The notes under the pieces: generated by a model
The model's input: only the letters and a program-made list of their open reading frames with translations
Database searches by the model: none
Told to the model about the DNA's origin: nothing
In this document: piece by piece, positions 1 to 10,953 of the stretch
Numbering within the stretch: the first letter of the stretch is position 1
How the letters are laid out: the number at the start of each line of letters is the position of its first letter
Translations under genes and position numbers: made by a program
Assembly: GCF_003058225.1 (NCBI RefSeq)
Contig: NZ_QBUG01000003.1
Coordinates: 372,001-436,000, forward strand
Direction of reading: 5' to 3'
Source of the DNA: Promicromonospora sp. AC04
GTDB taxonomy: Bacteria; Actinomycetota; Actinomycetes; Actinomycetales; Cellulomonadaceae
DNA: 64,000 nucleotides

Positions 1-1167
1 GCCGCGCTCGGTCCCCGGCCGAAGGCCGTCCAGCAGCTGTCCAGAGCCCTGCACTCCGTTCCGAACGACGTGATCGCGCTCCACTCGGGCTACCCGGACC
101 GCGAGCTGCTGCCCGAGCGCCTGGTTCGGGCCGCCTTCAACCGTGCAGCCCGCAGCGAGGCCGCCGTGACCAGGTCACCGGCCGCCGGCGTCCCGGAGCT
201 GCAGGCGTGGTTCGCGGCCGAGCTCGGCGCCGCATCGCCCGTGGGCATCGCGCCGCCGGCGCCCAGCGACGTCGTCGTCTTTCCCGGCAGTCAGGCCAGT
301 CTCAGCACCACCTTTCGCGCACTGGTCGGCGCGGGCAGGCCGCTCCTGGTGGAGTCGCCGACGTACTGGGGCGCCCTCCTCGCCGCCGACCAGGTCGGTG
401 TGCAGGTGGTGCCGGTGCCCAGCGGCCCCCAGGGGCCGGACCCGGATGCGCTCGCGCGCGCCTTCGCCCAGACGGGTGCGCGTGCCTTTTATGCGCAGCC
501 GCACTTCGCCAACCCGACCGGCGCACGCTGGTCGCCCGAGCTGTCCGACGAGGTGCTCCGGATGGCGCGCGAACACGGCGCCTATGTGATCGAGGACGAC
601 TGGGCGCACGACTTCGGGATCACCCAGGACGTGGTCCCGCTCGCGGCCCGGGACGACGGCGGGCACGTCGTCTACCTGCGCTCTCTGGCCAAGTGCGTCT
701 CGCCGGCGGTGCGGGTGGCCGGGCTCGTCGCCCGAGGCCCCGCCCGCGAGCGGATCCTCGCCGGCGCGCAGGCCGAGTCGATGTACGTGAGCGGCATGCT
801 GCAGACCGCCGCGCTCGACGTCGTGACGCAGCCCGCCTGGCGTACCCACCTGCGCGGCCTGCGGCAGCAGCTCGCCGCCCGCCGCGACCTGCTGCTCGGC
901 GCGCTCCGGGAACACGTCCCGGCCGCCCGCGTCGAGCACGTGCCGCAGGGCGGCCTGAACCTCTGGGTCCGGTTCCCGGATACCACCGACACCGCGCGCC
1001 TGGTCCAGGACTGTGAGGCCGCCGGCGTCGTCGTGGCAGCGGGCGACGAGTGGTTCCCGGCCGAGCCGACCGGCGCCTACCTGCGGCTCAACTACTCGGG
1101 ACCGAACCCGGGGGCGTTCCCGGAGGGCGCGCGCGTGATCGGGGAGATGCTGGCGCGGCAGGCTTGA
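1..1167 (+). CDS. MocR/PdxR-type PLP-dependent aminotransferase-like regulator, 5' end missing
   Basis: The reading frame is open from the first base, so the gene starts upstream of the window; 388 residues are visible. This is the fold-type I aminotransferase domain. It shows a HFANPTG motif (the usual NPTG substrate/PLP loop), an acidic VIEDDW stretch that would hold the pyridine-binding Asp, and SLAKCVSPAVRVAG, where the Lys is the expected Schiff-base residue. In MocR proteins this domain follows an N-terminal GntR winged helix and acts as an effector-sensing regulator; that half lies outside the window, so a plain class I/II aminotransferase cannot be excluded. The stop at 1165–1167 is 10 bp from the end of the convergent TfoX-like gene. 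Confidence 0.8.
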   Translation, partial: AALGPRPKAVQQLSRALHSVPNDVIALHSGYPDRELLPERLVRAAFNRAARSEAAVTRSPAAGVPELQAWFAAELGAASPVGIAPPAPSDVVVFPGSQASLSTTFRALVGAGRPLLVESPTYWGALLAADQVGVQVVPVPSGPQGPDPDALARAFAQTGARAFYAQPHFANPTGARWSPELSDEVLRMAREHGAYVIEDDWAHDFGITQDVVPLAARDDGGHVVYLRSLAKCVSPAVRVAGLVARGPARERILAGAQAESMYVSGMLQTAALDVVTQPAWRTHLRGLRQQLAARRDLLLGALREHVPAARVEHVPQGGLNLWVRFPDTTDTARLVQDCEAAGVVVAAGDEWFPAEPTGAYLRLNYSGPNPGAFPEGARVIGEMLARQA

Positions 1168-1177
1168 CGGTCGGCGG

Positions 1178-1513
1178 CTACTGCTTGGGCGGCAACGAGC
1201 GGGCGTAGCTCACCCCGCGCTGCGCCCAGGTCGAGACCTCGGCCTCGGTGTTGAGGTCGTCCGCGCCGACGTTCAGCCAGCCGCTCATGACGCGTCCGCC
1301 CATCACCGCGCGCGTGGCGGCAGTCGTGGAAACCAGCTCTTCGGCGGTGTCGGCCCCGACACGCACCAGGATCCCGCCCCTGCTGCTCACGGCCACTGCG
1401 AGGTTGCCGTTGACCATGAAGGCCAGCCCGCCGAACATGCGCCGCTCGGTGATGGCGGACTCGCCGTCGAGGGCGCCCCGAATCTCGTCCGCGAGGGCCA
1501 GGTCGTATGCCAT
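1178..1513 (-). CDS. TfoX/Sxy N-terminal domain protein
   Basis: A 111-residue protein made almost entirely of a TfoX N-terminal domain. The typical elements are a short N-terminal helix, the RRMFGGLAFMVNGN beta-hairpin, and a later GRVMSGWLNV stretch. In gamma-proteobacteria TfoX activates competence genes, but stand-alone actinobacterial TfoX-N proteins have no established role. I chose the ATG at 1513 (MAYDLALADEIR) over the in-frame extension to 1558 because the shorter form avoids overlap with the upstream gene ending at 1524 and begins where the family begins. It lies 10 bp downstream of the F420-type oxidoreductase on the same strand, so the two are probably co-transcribed. Confidence 0.8.
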   Translation of the reverse strand: MAYDLALADEIRGALDGESAITERRMFGGLAFMVNGNLAVAVSSRGGILVRVGADTAEELVSTTAATRAVMGGRVMSGWLNVGADDLNTEAEVSTWAQRGVSYARSLPPKQ

Positions 1514-1523
1514 GCGATCGAGG

Positions 1524-2045
1524 CTACGCGGACGGCAGGGAACGGGAGCGGTCGGCATTCTCGGCCAGCCGCTCCAGGCGGAACAGCCGCACCACTCGCC
1601 CCGACTCCCGCTCGTAGGCGCGGTAGCCGGGCCACTGCGACTCGATACGTGCCCACGTGGCGTCCCGCTCGTCGTCGCCGATGAGCGTTGCCCGGACCGG
1701 CATCCGCCGACCGCGCACGCTGATCGCCGCGTCCGGGTGCGCCAGCAGGTTGTAGGTCCATGCCGGGTGCCGCCCCTGGGCGAACGCGGAGCCCGCCACG
1801 ATCGCCCGGCCCGGCCCGTCGGGTGTGTACATCAGGTAGGTATCGCGCGGCTCCCCCGACTTCGCCCCCGTCGAGTGCAGGACGAGCGACGGCACCAGCA
1901 GCGCGCTGATCTGCAGCCTTCCGCCGGAGCACCAGGCGAGAAAGCGCTCGGCCGGCGGCAGGAGCACGGGGCCGGCGGCGCGGAACGCCCGCGTGCGCGT
2001 CAGCGGGGCGATCGCGGAGCGGACGGCGTGCAGCAGACTGGCCAT
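1524..2045 (-). CDS. Nitroreductase/deazaflavin(F420)-dependent oxidoreductase family protein
   Basis: A 173-residue protein of the DDN-like split-barrel family, which uses coenzyme F420 to reduce substrates. Family landmarks are LHSTGAKSGEPRDTYLMY (TGRKSG-type loop) and GHPAWTYNLLAHPD-like text (here GRHPAWTYNLLAHPDAAI), followed by RATLIGDDERDATWARI. The ATG at 2045 gives MASLLHAVR; an in-frame extension to 2132 exists but adds an Arg/Pro-rich stretch unlike the family and would run into the palindromic operator upstream of the beta-galactosidase gene. It probably leads a two-gene transcript with the TfoX-like gene. The substrate cannot be told from sequence. Confidence 0.8.
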   Translation of the reverse strand: MASLLHAVRSAIAPLTRTRAFRAAGPVLLPPAERFLAWCSGGRLQISALLVPSLVLHSTGAKSGEPRDTYLMYTPDGPGRAIVAGSAFAQGRHPAWTYNLLAHPDAAISVRGRRMPVRATLIGDDERDATWARIESQWPGYRAYERESGRVVRLFRLERLAENADRSRSLPSA

Positions 2046-2113
2046 CTGTCCATCATCCGACGCCGGCCCGCCGACGGCCCGTCCCGTACATGCGCGCCGC
2101 GGCTCTGGACGGC

Positions 2114-5171
<3,058 letters not shown>

Positions 5172-5177
5172 GCACCG

Positions 5178-5204
5178 TGCCCGCCCCGCTCGTCGGGGCG
5201 GGCA
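5178..5204 (+). terminator. Hairpin after beta-galactosidase
   Basis: An 11-bp perfect GC stem (TGCCCGCCCCG with its complement) closes a CTCGT loop, 7 bp after the lacZ stop. No U-tract follows, as is common in high-GC actinobacteria. It probably separates lacZ from uxuA transcription. Confidence 0.6.
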
Positions 5205-5207
5205 TGA

Positions 5208-5231
5208 TGTATACAAGAGCGGTTATACAAG
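5208..5231 (+). promoter_or_regulatory. Paired TATACAAG operator-like boxes before mannonate dehydratase
   Basis: TATACAAG occurs at 5210–5217 and again at 5224–5231, 14 bp apart, and the first copy lies in the perfect 8-bp palindrome TGTATACA (5208–5215). The boxes sit 19–42 bp before the uxuA start. GTATAC-centred sites are typical of FadR-subfamily GntR regulators, which often control hexuronate genes. This is an inference; no GntR gene is present nearby. Confidence 0.5.
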
Positions 5232-5249
5232 CACGACGAGGAGAGCGCT

Positions 5250-6371
5250 GTGAAGATGGGCTTCCGCTGGTACGGCGAGGGCAACGACACCGTGACCCTG
5301 GATCACGTACGCCAGATCCCTGGCGTGGAGACCATCGTGTGGAGCCTGCACCACAAGCAGGCCGGCGAGGTGTGGGCGCAGGCGGAGATCGACGCCGAGA
5401 TCGCGAAGATCACGGGCCTGTCCGACGAGGCGCAGGCCCGGGGGATCACCAGGACGTTCGACGCCGAGGTGGTCGAGTCGGTCAACGTGCACGAGTCGAT
5501 CAAGCTCGGCCGGACCGTGCTCGGGCTGAGCCGCGACGAGGCGATCGAGAACTACATCACGACGATCCGTCGCCTCGGCCGAGCGGGCGTGAAGGTCGTC
5601 TGCTACAACTTCATGCCCGTCTTCGACTGGCTGCGCACCGACCTGTGGCACCCCCTGCCGGACGGCTCGACCGCCCTGTTCTACGAGAAGGCCGTGGTCG
5701 ACAAGATGTCGCCCGAGTCCCTCATCGCGGAAATGGAGGCGAACACGCACGGGCTCACGCTCCCGGGCTGGGAGCCGGAGCGGCTGGCGAGCTTCAGCGA
5801 GCTCAACGCGGCGTACGAGGGCGTGACCCACGACGACATGTACGCCAACTACAAGTACTTCCTCGACGCGGTCATCCCCACCTGCGAGGAGGTCGACGTG
5901 AAGCTCGGCGTGCACCCTGACGACCCGCCCTTCGACGTCTTCGGGTGGCCGCGCGTGGTCTCCAGCAAGGAGGGCATCGCGCGGGTGCTCGACCTGAACC
6001 CGAGCCCGTACAACGGCCTCACGCTGTGCCTGGGCAGCTTCTCCGCGAACCCCGAGCACGACGCCGTAGACGCCGTGCGCACCTTCATGGACCGCATCCA
6101 CTTCTCGCACGTGCGCAACATCAAGCACTTCGACAACGGGGACTTCACCGAGGTGGCGCACCGCGCGTCCGAGGGCAGCGTGGACACGACGGGGATCATG
6201 AAGGCTTACGCCGAGGCGGGCTACCAGGGCTACATCCGGCCCGACCACGGCCGCCACCTGTGGGACGAGAACACCACGAACAAGCCCCGCCCCGGGTACG
6301 GGCTCTACGACCGGGCGCTCGGCATCCAGTACCTCCTCGGCGCGTGGGACGCGTTCCGCTACGTTCCCTAG
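5250..6371 (+). CDS. uxuA: Mannonate dehydratase
   Basis: A 373-residue UxuA-family TIM-barrel enzyme. It dehydrates D-mannonate to 2-keto-3-deoxy-D-gluconate in the isomerase route of glucuronate catabolism. Full family length, with conserved stretches such as KMGFRWYGEGNDTVTL, VCYNFMPVFDWLRTDL, LGVHPDDPP, FSHVRNIKHF and YIRPDHGRHLW; the Cys, His and Asp in these are the expected metal and catalytic ligands. The start is a GTG at 5250 with a GAGGAGAG ribosome site. Expression is likely controlled by the TATACAAG boxes just upstream. No uxaC, uxuB or kdgK is in the window, so the rest of the pathway must be elsewhere. Confidence 0.93.
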   Translation: MKMGFRWYGEGNDTVTLDHVRQIPGVETIVWSLHHKQAGEVWAQAEIDAEIAKITGLSDEAQARGITRTFDAEVVESVNVHESIKLGRTVLGLSRDEAIENYITTIRRLGRAGVKVVCYNFMPVFDWLRTDLWHPLPDGSTALFYEKAVVDKMSPESLIAEMEANTHGLTLPGWEPERLASFSELNAAYEGVTHDDMYANYKYFLDAVIPTCEEVDVKLGVHPDDPPFDVFGWPRVVSSKEGIARVLDLNPSPYNGLTLCLGSFSANPEHDAVDAVRTFMDRIHFSHVRNIKHFDNGDFTEVAHRASEGSVDTTGIMKAYAEAGYQGYIRPDHGRHLWDENTTNKPRPGYGLYDRALGIQYLLGAWDAFRYVP

Positions 6372-6397
6372 CTGCTGCACCGTTGCCCGCGGCGGGC

Positions 6398-6481
6398 ATG
6401 TTCGAAGCCGCGGGACTCGTCGAGGTCGCCCGCCGGCGGACCGCGCGCGGTGACGCGATTTTCCGTGGCGAGCTGATGCGG
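6398..6481 (+). pseudogene. Possible C-terminal remnant of an acetyltransferase or methyltransferase gene
   Basis: In the 130-bp gap after uxuA one frame reads FEAAGLVEVARRRTARGDAI and continues briefly. That resembles the last strand of GNAT acetyltransferases or small methyltransferases, but there is no upstream domain in any frame and the piece overlaps uxuA in frame if extended. I would treat it as a decayed gene end or a chance match. Confidence 0.2.
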
Positions 6482-6501
6482 TACGGGTCCACCCTGGCCG
6501 T

Positions 6502-7113
6502 ATGGAACAACGGGAGCACGACGCCGAAGAGCCGGAGACGACCAGGTGGACGCAGTCGACCGTCTACCCCGACATGTGGGTCGACCCGGACGACGATCCG
6601 CGTGAGACCGATACCCCGATCGACGACGAGCGCGGCACGCTGCTCGAATATCTCCGCTACTACCGCCTCACGCTGGAGCTCAAGTGCGCGGGCCTCGACG
6701 CCGAGCAGCTCGCCCGGCGGTCGGCACCGCCGTCCACTATGTCCCTGCTCGGGCTGGTGCGGCACCTCGCATCCGGTGAGCGGCACCTGCGCCGGGTGAT
6801 GACGGGTGAGGACGCGCCGGAGCTGTACCGCACCGACGAGGACCGGGAAGGCGACTGGACCGGTGCCGTCGCCGACCCGGCGGTCGCCGCCGACGCCTGG
6901 CGACAGTGGCATACCGAGATGGAGGCCACCGACAGGTACCTGGCCGGTGTCTCCGACCTCGGCACGTGGAACGTCGGCGTGTCCGACTTCGGCCCGGACG
7001 GCGCGGACCTGCAGCTTCGAGACGCCGTCCTGGGGCAGATCGTGGAGTATGCCCGACACTGCGGGCACGCCGACATCCTGCGCGAGCGGATCGACGGCCG
7101 CGTCGGCCAGTGA
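6502..7113 (+). CDS. DinB/DUF664 family protein
   Basis: A 203-residue four-helix-bundle protein of the DinB/DUF664 superfamily, whose members include metal-dependent thiol transferases (mycothiol or bacillithiol linked). The visible fold marks are TLLEYLRYYRLTLELKCAGL (helix 1), SLLGLVRHLASGERHLRRV (His on helix 2) and IVEYARHCGHADILRERI (paired His residues on helix 4), giving the usual three-His metal site. About 35 extra acidic residues precede the domain. The start ATG at 6502 lacks a clear ribosome site. The substrate is unknown. The next gene begins 138 bp downstream and may have its own promoter. Confidence 0.8.
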   Translation: MEQREHDAEEPETTRWTQSTVYPDMWVDPDDDPRETDTPIDDERGTLLEYLRYYRLTLELKCAGLDAEQLARRSAPPSTMSLLGLVRHLASGERHLRRVMTGEDAPELYRTDEDREGDWTGAVADPAVAADAWRQWHTEMEATDRYLAGVSDLGTWNVGVSDFGPDGADLQLRDAVLGQIVEYARHCGHADILRERIDGRVGQ

Positions 7114-7251
7114 GCGCGGGCGGGTGATGTCCGGCCGGTGCGGGTCGCCTGCCTTGCGTCCACGCCCGACCGTGCGACTCTTGAAGGGACTGACGCCCCG
7201 CGGCGCGCCCTGTGGTGCGGTCGCCGCCGGTCACAAGGGAGTGAGACAGCG

Positions 7252-7656
7252 ATGGTCAACGTACGAAGTGTGTATCCGAGCTTCTCGGCGAACGACATCG
7301 ATGCGGCCCGCGCGTTCTACGCGGACACGCTAGGACTGCGGGTGACGCCTCTCCCCGAAGCGGGAGGCCTGGTGCTCAACCTCGACGGCGGCACCTCGGT
7401 GTTCGTCTACGCGAAGGAAAACCACCAGCCGGCGACGTTCACCGTGCTGCACCTGGCGGTCGACGACGTCGACCAGGTGGTCGACGAGCTCACCGCCAAA
7501 GGCGTGACCTTCGAGCGGTACGAGGGGTTCGACCAGGACGAGAAGGGCATCGCGCGCGGGTTCATGGAGGGCGGCGACGGCGCCTGGTTCACCGACCCGG
7601 CAGGCAACGTCGTCGGGCTCGCGGACGGCGAGGGGATGCAGAAGCTCCTCGGGTGA
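7252..7656 (+). CDS. VOC (glyoxalase/bleomycin-resistance fold) family protein
   Basis: A 134-residue two-module VOC protein. The first beta-alpha-beta-beta-beta module reads YPSFSANDIDAARAFYADTL and the second contains FTVLHLAVDDVDQVVDELTA and ends with the usual DPAGNVVGLA. VOC proteins are metal-dependent lyases, dioxygenases or antibiotic-binding proteins; this one resembles the general predicted-enzyme subgroup and its substrate is unknown. The ATG at 7252 has an AAGGGAGTGAG ribosome site; an upstream in-frame start at 7138 would add a non-family stretch. It is followed by an alpha/beta hydrolase gene 50 bp downstream. Confidence 0.85.
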   Translation: MVNVRSVYPSFSANDIDAARAFYADTLGLRVTPLPEAGGLVLNLDGGTSVFVYAKENHQPATFTVLHLAVDDVDQVVDELTAKGVTFERYEGFDQDEKGIARGFMEGGDGAWFTDPAGNVVGLADGEGMQKLLG

Positions 7657-7692
7657 GGTCAAGCCGTGCCGGACCGCGTGGTCCGGCCCGGC

Positions 7693-7698
7693 TAGCAT
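7693..7698 (+). promoter_or_regulatory. TANNNT -10 box for a leaderless start
   Basis: TAGCAT lies 8 bp before the ATG of the hydrolase at 7707, and no purine-rich ribosome site is present between them. A -10 box this close puts the transcription start at or next to the ATG, as in actinobacterial leaderless mRNAs. Confidence 0.5.
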
Positions 7699-7706
7699 CT
7701 GACGTC

Positions 7707-8567
7707 ATGTCCGCGACGTTCGTGCTGGTCCATGGCGCCTTCGCCAACTCGTTCTCGTTCGCCCCGCTCCAGGCCGAGCTTGCCCTGCTGGGCCACCGCT
7801 CGGCGGCGGTCGACCTGCCCGGCCACGGCTTCGAGGCGACCTACCCCGCCGCCTACCAGGCTCCGCAGGACCCGGAGGGCCTCGCGACGACGCCCGGCAG
7901 CATCAAGGGCGTGACCCTGGCCGACAACGCGGCCCGCGTCATCGAGGTGCTCGAACGCGCCAAGCAGCACGGGCCGGTGATCCTGGTCGGCCACAGCCGG
8001 GGCGGCGCCACGCTCACAGCCGTCGGCAACGCCCGCCCGGACCTGGTCGACCGGATCGTCTACGTCTCCGCGTGGGCACCGGTCGACCTCGACGTGGGCG
8101 CCTACTACGCCGAGCCCGAGATGGCCACCGTCGATGCCGGGGCGCTCGCGGGCGCGCTGGCGGCCGACCCGGCTGCGCTCGGCCTGCTGCGGTCCAACTT
8201 CCGGACCGCCGACCCGGCCGTGCTCGCCGGCTTCAAGGAGGCGTTCTTCGCCGACGGCACCGACGACGAGTTCTTCACCTTCCTCAACACCTTCCAGCCC
8301 GACGAGAACCTCGACGCGGGCACGTCGGCCGACCGGGCCCAGGCGGAGACCTGGGGCACGATCCCCAGGAGCTACGTGCGGCTCAGCGAGGACACGAGCA
8401 TTCCGCCGGCCATGCAGGACCGGATGATCCGCGAGGGCGACGCGCTCACGCCGGACAACCCGTACGACGTGCACACCCTGGAGTCCAGCCACCTGCGGTG
8501 GCTGGTGCACCCCGGTCCGGCGGCGGAGCTGCTGGCGGGGCTCGCGGTCAGCGCGGATCGCGCCTAG
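7707..8567 (+). CDS. Alpha/beta fold hydrolase
   Basis: A 286-residue protein of the EstA/salicylate-esterase-like alpha/beta hydrolase group. The oxyanion region is FVLVHGAFANSFSF, the nucleophile is Ser97 in GHSRGG, and the C-terminal VHTLESSHLRWLVHP supplies the catalytic His. The lid contains an acidic FFADGTDDEFFTF stretch. No signal peptide is visible, so it is cytosolic. The ATG at 7707 appears to be leaderless. The substrate is unknown. Downstream lie only gene remnants, so it is probably monocistronic. Confidence 0.85.
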   Translation: MSATFVLVHGAFANSFSFAPLQAELALLGHRSAAVDLPGHGFEATYPAAYQAPQDPEGLATTPGSIKGVTLADNAARVIEVLERAKQHGPVILVGHSRGGATLTAVGNARPDLVDRIVYVSAWAPVDLDVGAYYAEPEMATVDAGALAGALAADPAALGLLRSNFRTADPAVLAGFKEAFFADGTDDEFFTFLNTFQPDENLDAGTSADRAQAETWGTIPRSYVRLSEDTSIPPAMQDRMIREGDALTPDNPYDVHTLESSHLRWLVHPGPAAELLAGLAVSADRA

Positions 8568-8593
8568 GAGGTCCAACGCGGCCGATCTCGAGC

Positions 8594-8797
8594 TCACGGA
8601 TTCGCGCGGCGGCCGGCCCGGTCCCGGATCCATCGATACCCGAGTGCCACCGCCACCACCACGAGGGCATACACCGACCGCCAGCCGGACTGCACCAGGG
8701 CGACCATGAACACCGGGACGAGGGCGAGATTTGCGACCCGCACCGCAGCGGCGGGCAGCGGCAGTACGTCGCGCGGGCGGTCCCGCAGACGCCGCAT
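8594..8797 (-). pseudogene. Short membrane-protein open frame, probably a truncated gene
   Basis: A 67-codon frame with two hydrophobic segments (NLALVPVFMVALVQSGW and YALVVVAVALGYRW) and a basic C-terminus. Its hydrophobic 3' half (8594 to about 8738) looks like real protein, but the 5' part overlaps, antisense, the coding remnant at 8741–8926. I read it as the 3' end of a small membrane protein gene that lost its start at the same breakpoint. I do not recognise the family. Confidence 0.35.
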
Positions 8798-8926
8798 GGC
8801 CGGCTCGGCCCGACGATGGAATGGTTGCTCGGGGATCTGCGGACCCCGCGGACCGTCGAGGACATGGCGCGGCAGGCAGGGCTGAGTCGGCGGCACTTCA
8901 TCCGCCGGTTTCAGGAGCAGACCGGG
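8741..8926 (+). pseudogene. Remnant of a GlxA-like AraC-family regulator
   Basis: Frame 2 reads HRSGGQRQYVARAVP, then EWLLGDLRTPRTVEDMARQA and LSRRHFIRRFQEQTG. These match the linker and first helix-turn-helix of GlxA-type AraC regulators (DJ-1/PfpI domain plus AraC DNA-binding domain). Similarity stops abruptly after QTG, there is no second helix-turn-helix, and the DJ-1 domain is missing upstream. This is therefore an internal fragment of about 62 codons, not a gene. The rest of 8568–9215 holds only the membrane remnant and the upstream region of the ABC operon. Confidence 0.6.
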
Positions 8927-9080
8927 TCCGGGGTGCACGTCGACAGTCGACAGCCGGCTCACACCTGCATGTCGACGAACGGCTACGTGCGTCTCGCGAG
9001 GTGAAACGCCGTCTCTCTCGGGTCGCTCCAAGGGGCTGGCGAGTGGTCCGGCGTCTCGTGATTCACCTCACAATGATCTC

Positions 9081-9150
9081 AACCTGGTAACGATAACGCC
9101 ATTTATGCGGTTGCCCTCTCCCGCTGATCGCCGATCTTTAGTTAGGTCTC
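9081..9150 (+). promoter_or_regulatory. AT-richer upstream region of the family-5 ABC operon
   Basis: In a 70-bp stretch that is clearly less GC-rich than its surroundings, TAACG is repeated 1 bp apart (9088–9092 and 9094–9098) and an AT-rich CTTTAGTTAGG follows at about 9136–9146, 70 bp before the SBP start. This is the likely promoter/operator zone of the five-gene operon, but I cannot assign exact boxes. Confidence 0.35.
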
Positions 9151-9215
9151 CTTCCGTACGAACTCGGTGGAACAGCGCGGCGCCGTCGCGAGCCGCCGAC
9201 GCGAGAGGAACGACC

Positions 9216-10895
9216 ATGATCCGACGACGTGTCCGCAAGGGGATGCTCCTTGCTGCCGTACTCACCACCGTCACCTTTCTGGCGGCCGGCTGCTCAGGCA
9301 CCGCCGAATCCGCCGATGGACCCGCCGACCGCACGCTCAACGTGTGGGCCGGCAGCCAGACCCCCATCGCCGCGAACTTCAACCCCTATGCGCCGACCGT
9401 GCTGCACGGCGCGCTCGGCCCGGTCTACGAGACGCTCTTCCTGTACAACAAGGTCGGCACCGGCGACCCCGTCCCGATGCTCGGCGACTCGTTCTCCTGG
9501 AACGAGGACGGCACCGTCCTCACCATCAAGATCCGCGAGGGCGTCCAGTGGAGCGACGGCGAGGACTTCACCGTCGACGACGTCATCTACTCGCTGACGA
9601 GCGAGGTCGCGAAGTCGCCGCAGCTCGTCTCGGCCGAGGCGACCGATGACACCACCGTCGAGGTCACGTACGACTCGCCCCAGTTCACCAACGAGGTCGG
9701 GATCCTCGGCAGCACGTGGATGCTGCCAGAGCACATCTGGGCCGGGAAGTCGGTCGAAGAGGCCACCACCTGGGCCAACGAGGCACCGGTCGGCACCGGC
9801 CCCTACACCGTCGACAGCGTCTCGGAGGCGTCCTACACGCTCGTCGCCAACGAGAGCTACTGGCAGGAGGGCAAGCCGGAGGTCAAGAAGGTGCGCTACC
9901 TCGGTATCGACGCCAACGCCTCGGCCGAGGACCTGCTCAAGTCGGGCGACCTCGACTGGACGGGCATGTTCGTGCCCGACCCCGAGGGTATCGCCGCGGC
10001 CGGCGGTCCGGCCGGCTACGTGAACACCCCGCAGGACCCGACGGTGCTGTACACCTGCGCCAACGCTGAGTTGGGCTGCAAGGGCCCGCAGACCGACGTC
10101 GCGGTGCGCCAGGCGCTCAACCTCGCCATCGATCGCGGCACCATCAACGAGAAGGCATTCGTCGGGCTCGCTGCCCCGATCTCGCCCACCTTCGCGCTCC
10201 TCGGCCGCGACGACAAGTGGATCTCCGCCGACGTCGAGAAGGAGAGCCCCCAGACCGGCGACCCGGAGGCCGCCGCGGCGATCCTCGAGGAGGCCGGTTA
10301 CACCAAGGACGCCGACGGCGTCTACGCGAAGGATGGCGTCAAGGTCGAGCTCACCCTCACCTCGGTAGAGGGCTGGACGGACTACAACGACGCCGCGAAG
10401 CTGATCGAAGAGCAGGTCGCGGCCGCCGGAATCAAGGTGACGGCGTCGACGGCCACGTGGCAGGAGTTCTCCGACTCTCGCCAGTCCGGTGACTTCCAGC
10501 TCATCATGGGCGGCGTAGTCGGCACCAGCGTCGCCGACCCGTTCCAGATCTACCGCGACTGGTTCTCGGGCGACTACACCCAGCCGGTCGGCAAGGCGCT
10601 CGAGCCCGGCGAGTGGAACTTCACGCGCTACTCGAACCCCAAGGTCGACGCGGCGGTCGCGGACGCCGCGGCAGCGAACGACGACGAGACGAAGCTGGCC
10701 GCGTACGCGGTGATCCAGGACGAGATCACCCGGGACCTGCCCTACATCCCGATGGAGATCAACGCGACGCAGACGTTCTACAACGACGCCGACTACACCG
10801 GCTGGCCCACGGAGGAGGACCTGTACGCGTTCCCGCCGTCGTGGGGTTCGGTCTCCGCCGGCTACATCCTGGCGAACCTGAAGCCGGTCGAGTGA
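9216..10895 (+). CDS. Family-5 ABC transporter substrate-binding lipoprotein
   Basis: A 559-residue extracytoplasmic solute-binding protein (SBP_bac_5, DppA/OppA fold). It has a basic N-terminus, a hydrophobic segment and the lipobox LAAGC with lipidated Cys26. Family text includes the PMLGDSFSWNEDGTVLTIKI core and VRQALNLAIDRGTINEKAF. The family binds peptides, nickel or, in many actinobacteria and Thermotoga, oligosaccharides; sequence alone does not tell which. The ATG at 9216 follows a GAGAGGAA site; an in-frame extension to 9105 adds no family sequence. It leads a complete operon with two permeases and two ATPases. Confidence 0.9.
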   Translation: MIRRRVRKGMLLAAVLTTVTFLAAGCSGTAESADGPADRTLNVWAGSQTPIAANFNPYAPTVLHGALGPVYETLFLYNKVGTGDPVPMLGDSFSWNEDGTVLTIKIREGVQWSDGEDFTVDDVIYSLTSEVAKSPQLVSAEATDDTTVEVTYDSPQFTNEVGILGSTWMLPEHIWAGKSVEEATTWANEAPVGTGPYTVDSVSEASYTLVANESYWQEGKPEVKKVRYLGIDANASAEDLLKSGDLDWTGMFVPDPEGIAAAGGPAGYVNTPQDPTVLYTCANAELGCKGPQTDVAVRQALNLAIDRGTINEKAFVGLAAPISPTFALLGRDDKWISADVEKESPQTGDPEAAAAILEEAGYTKDADGVYAKDGVKVELTLTSVEGWTDYNDAAKLIEEQVAAAGIKVTASTATWQEFSDSRQSGDFQLIMGGVVGTSVADPFQIYRDWFSGDYTQPVGKALEPGEWNFTRYSNPKVDAAVADAAAANDDETKLAAYAVIQDEITRDLPYIPMEINATQTFYNDADYTGWPTEEDLYAFPPSWGSVSAGYILANLKPVE

Positions 10896-10953
10896 TGACG
10901 AGGACCCGAGGAGGGGCCGCGACGGCCGCGGTACGGACGGACGGGAGCAACCA

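Noticed and set aside
9028-9215. Additional small gene before the ABC operon
   Set aside because: No frame with a start, ribosome site and coding character was found; the stretch is AT-richer and fits a promoter.
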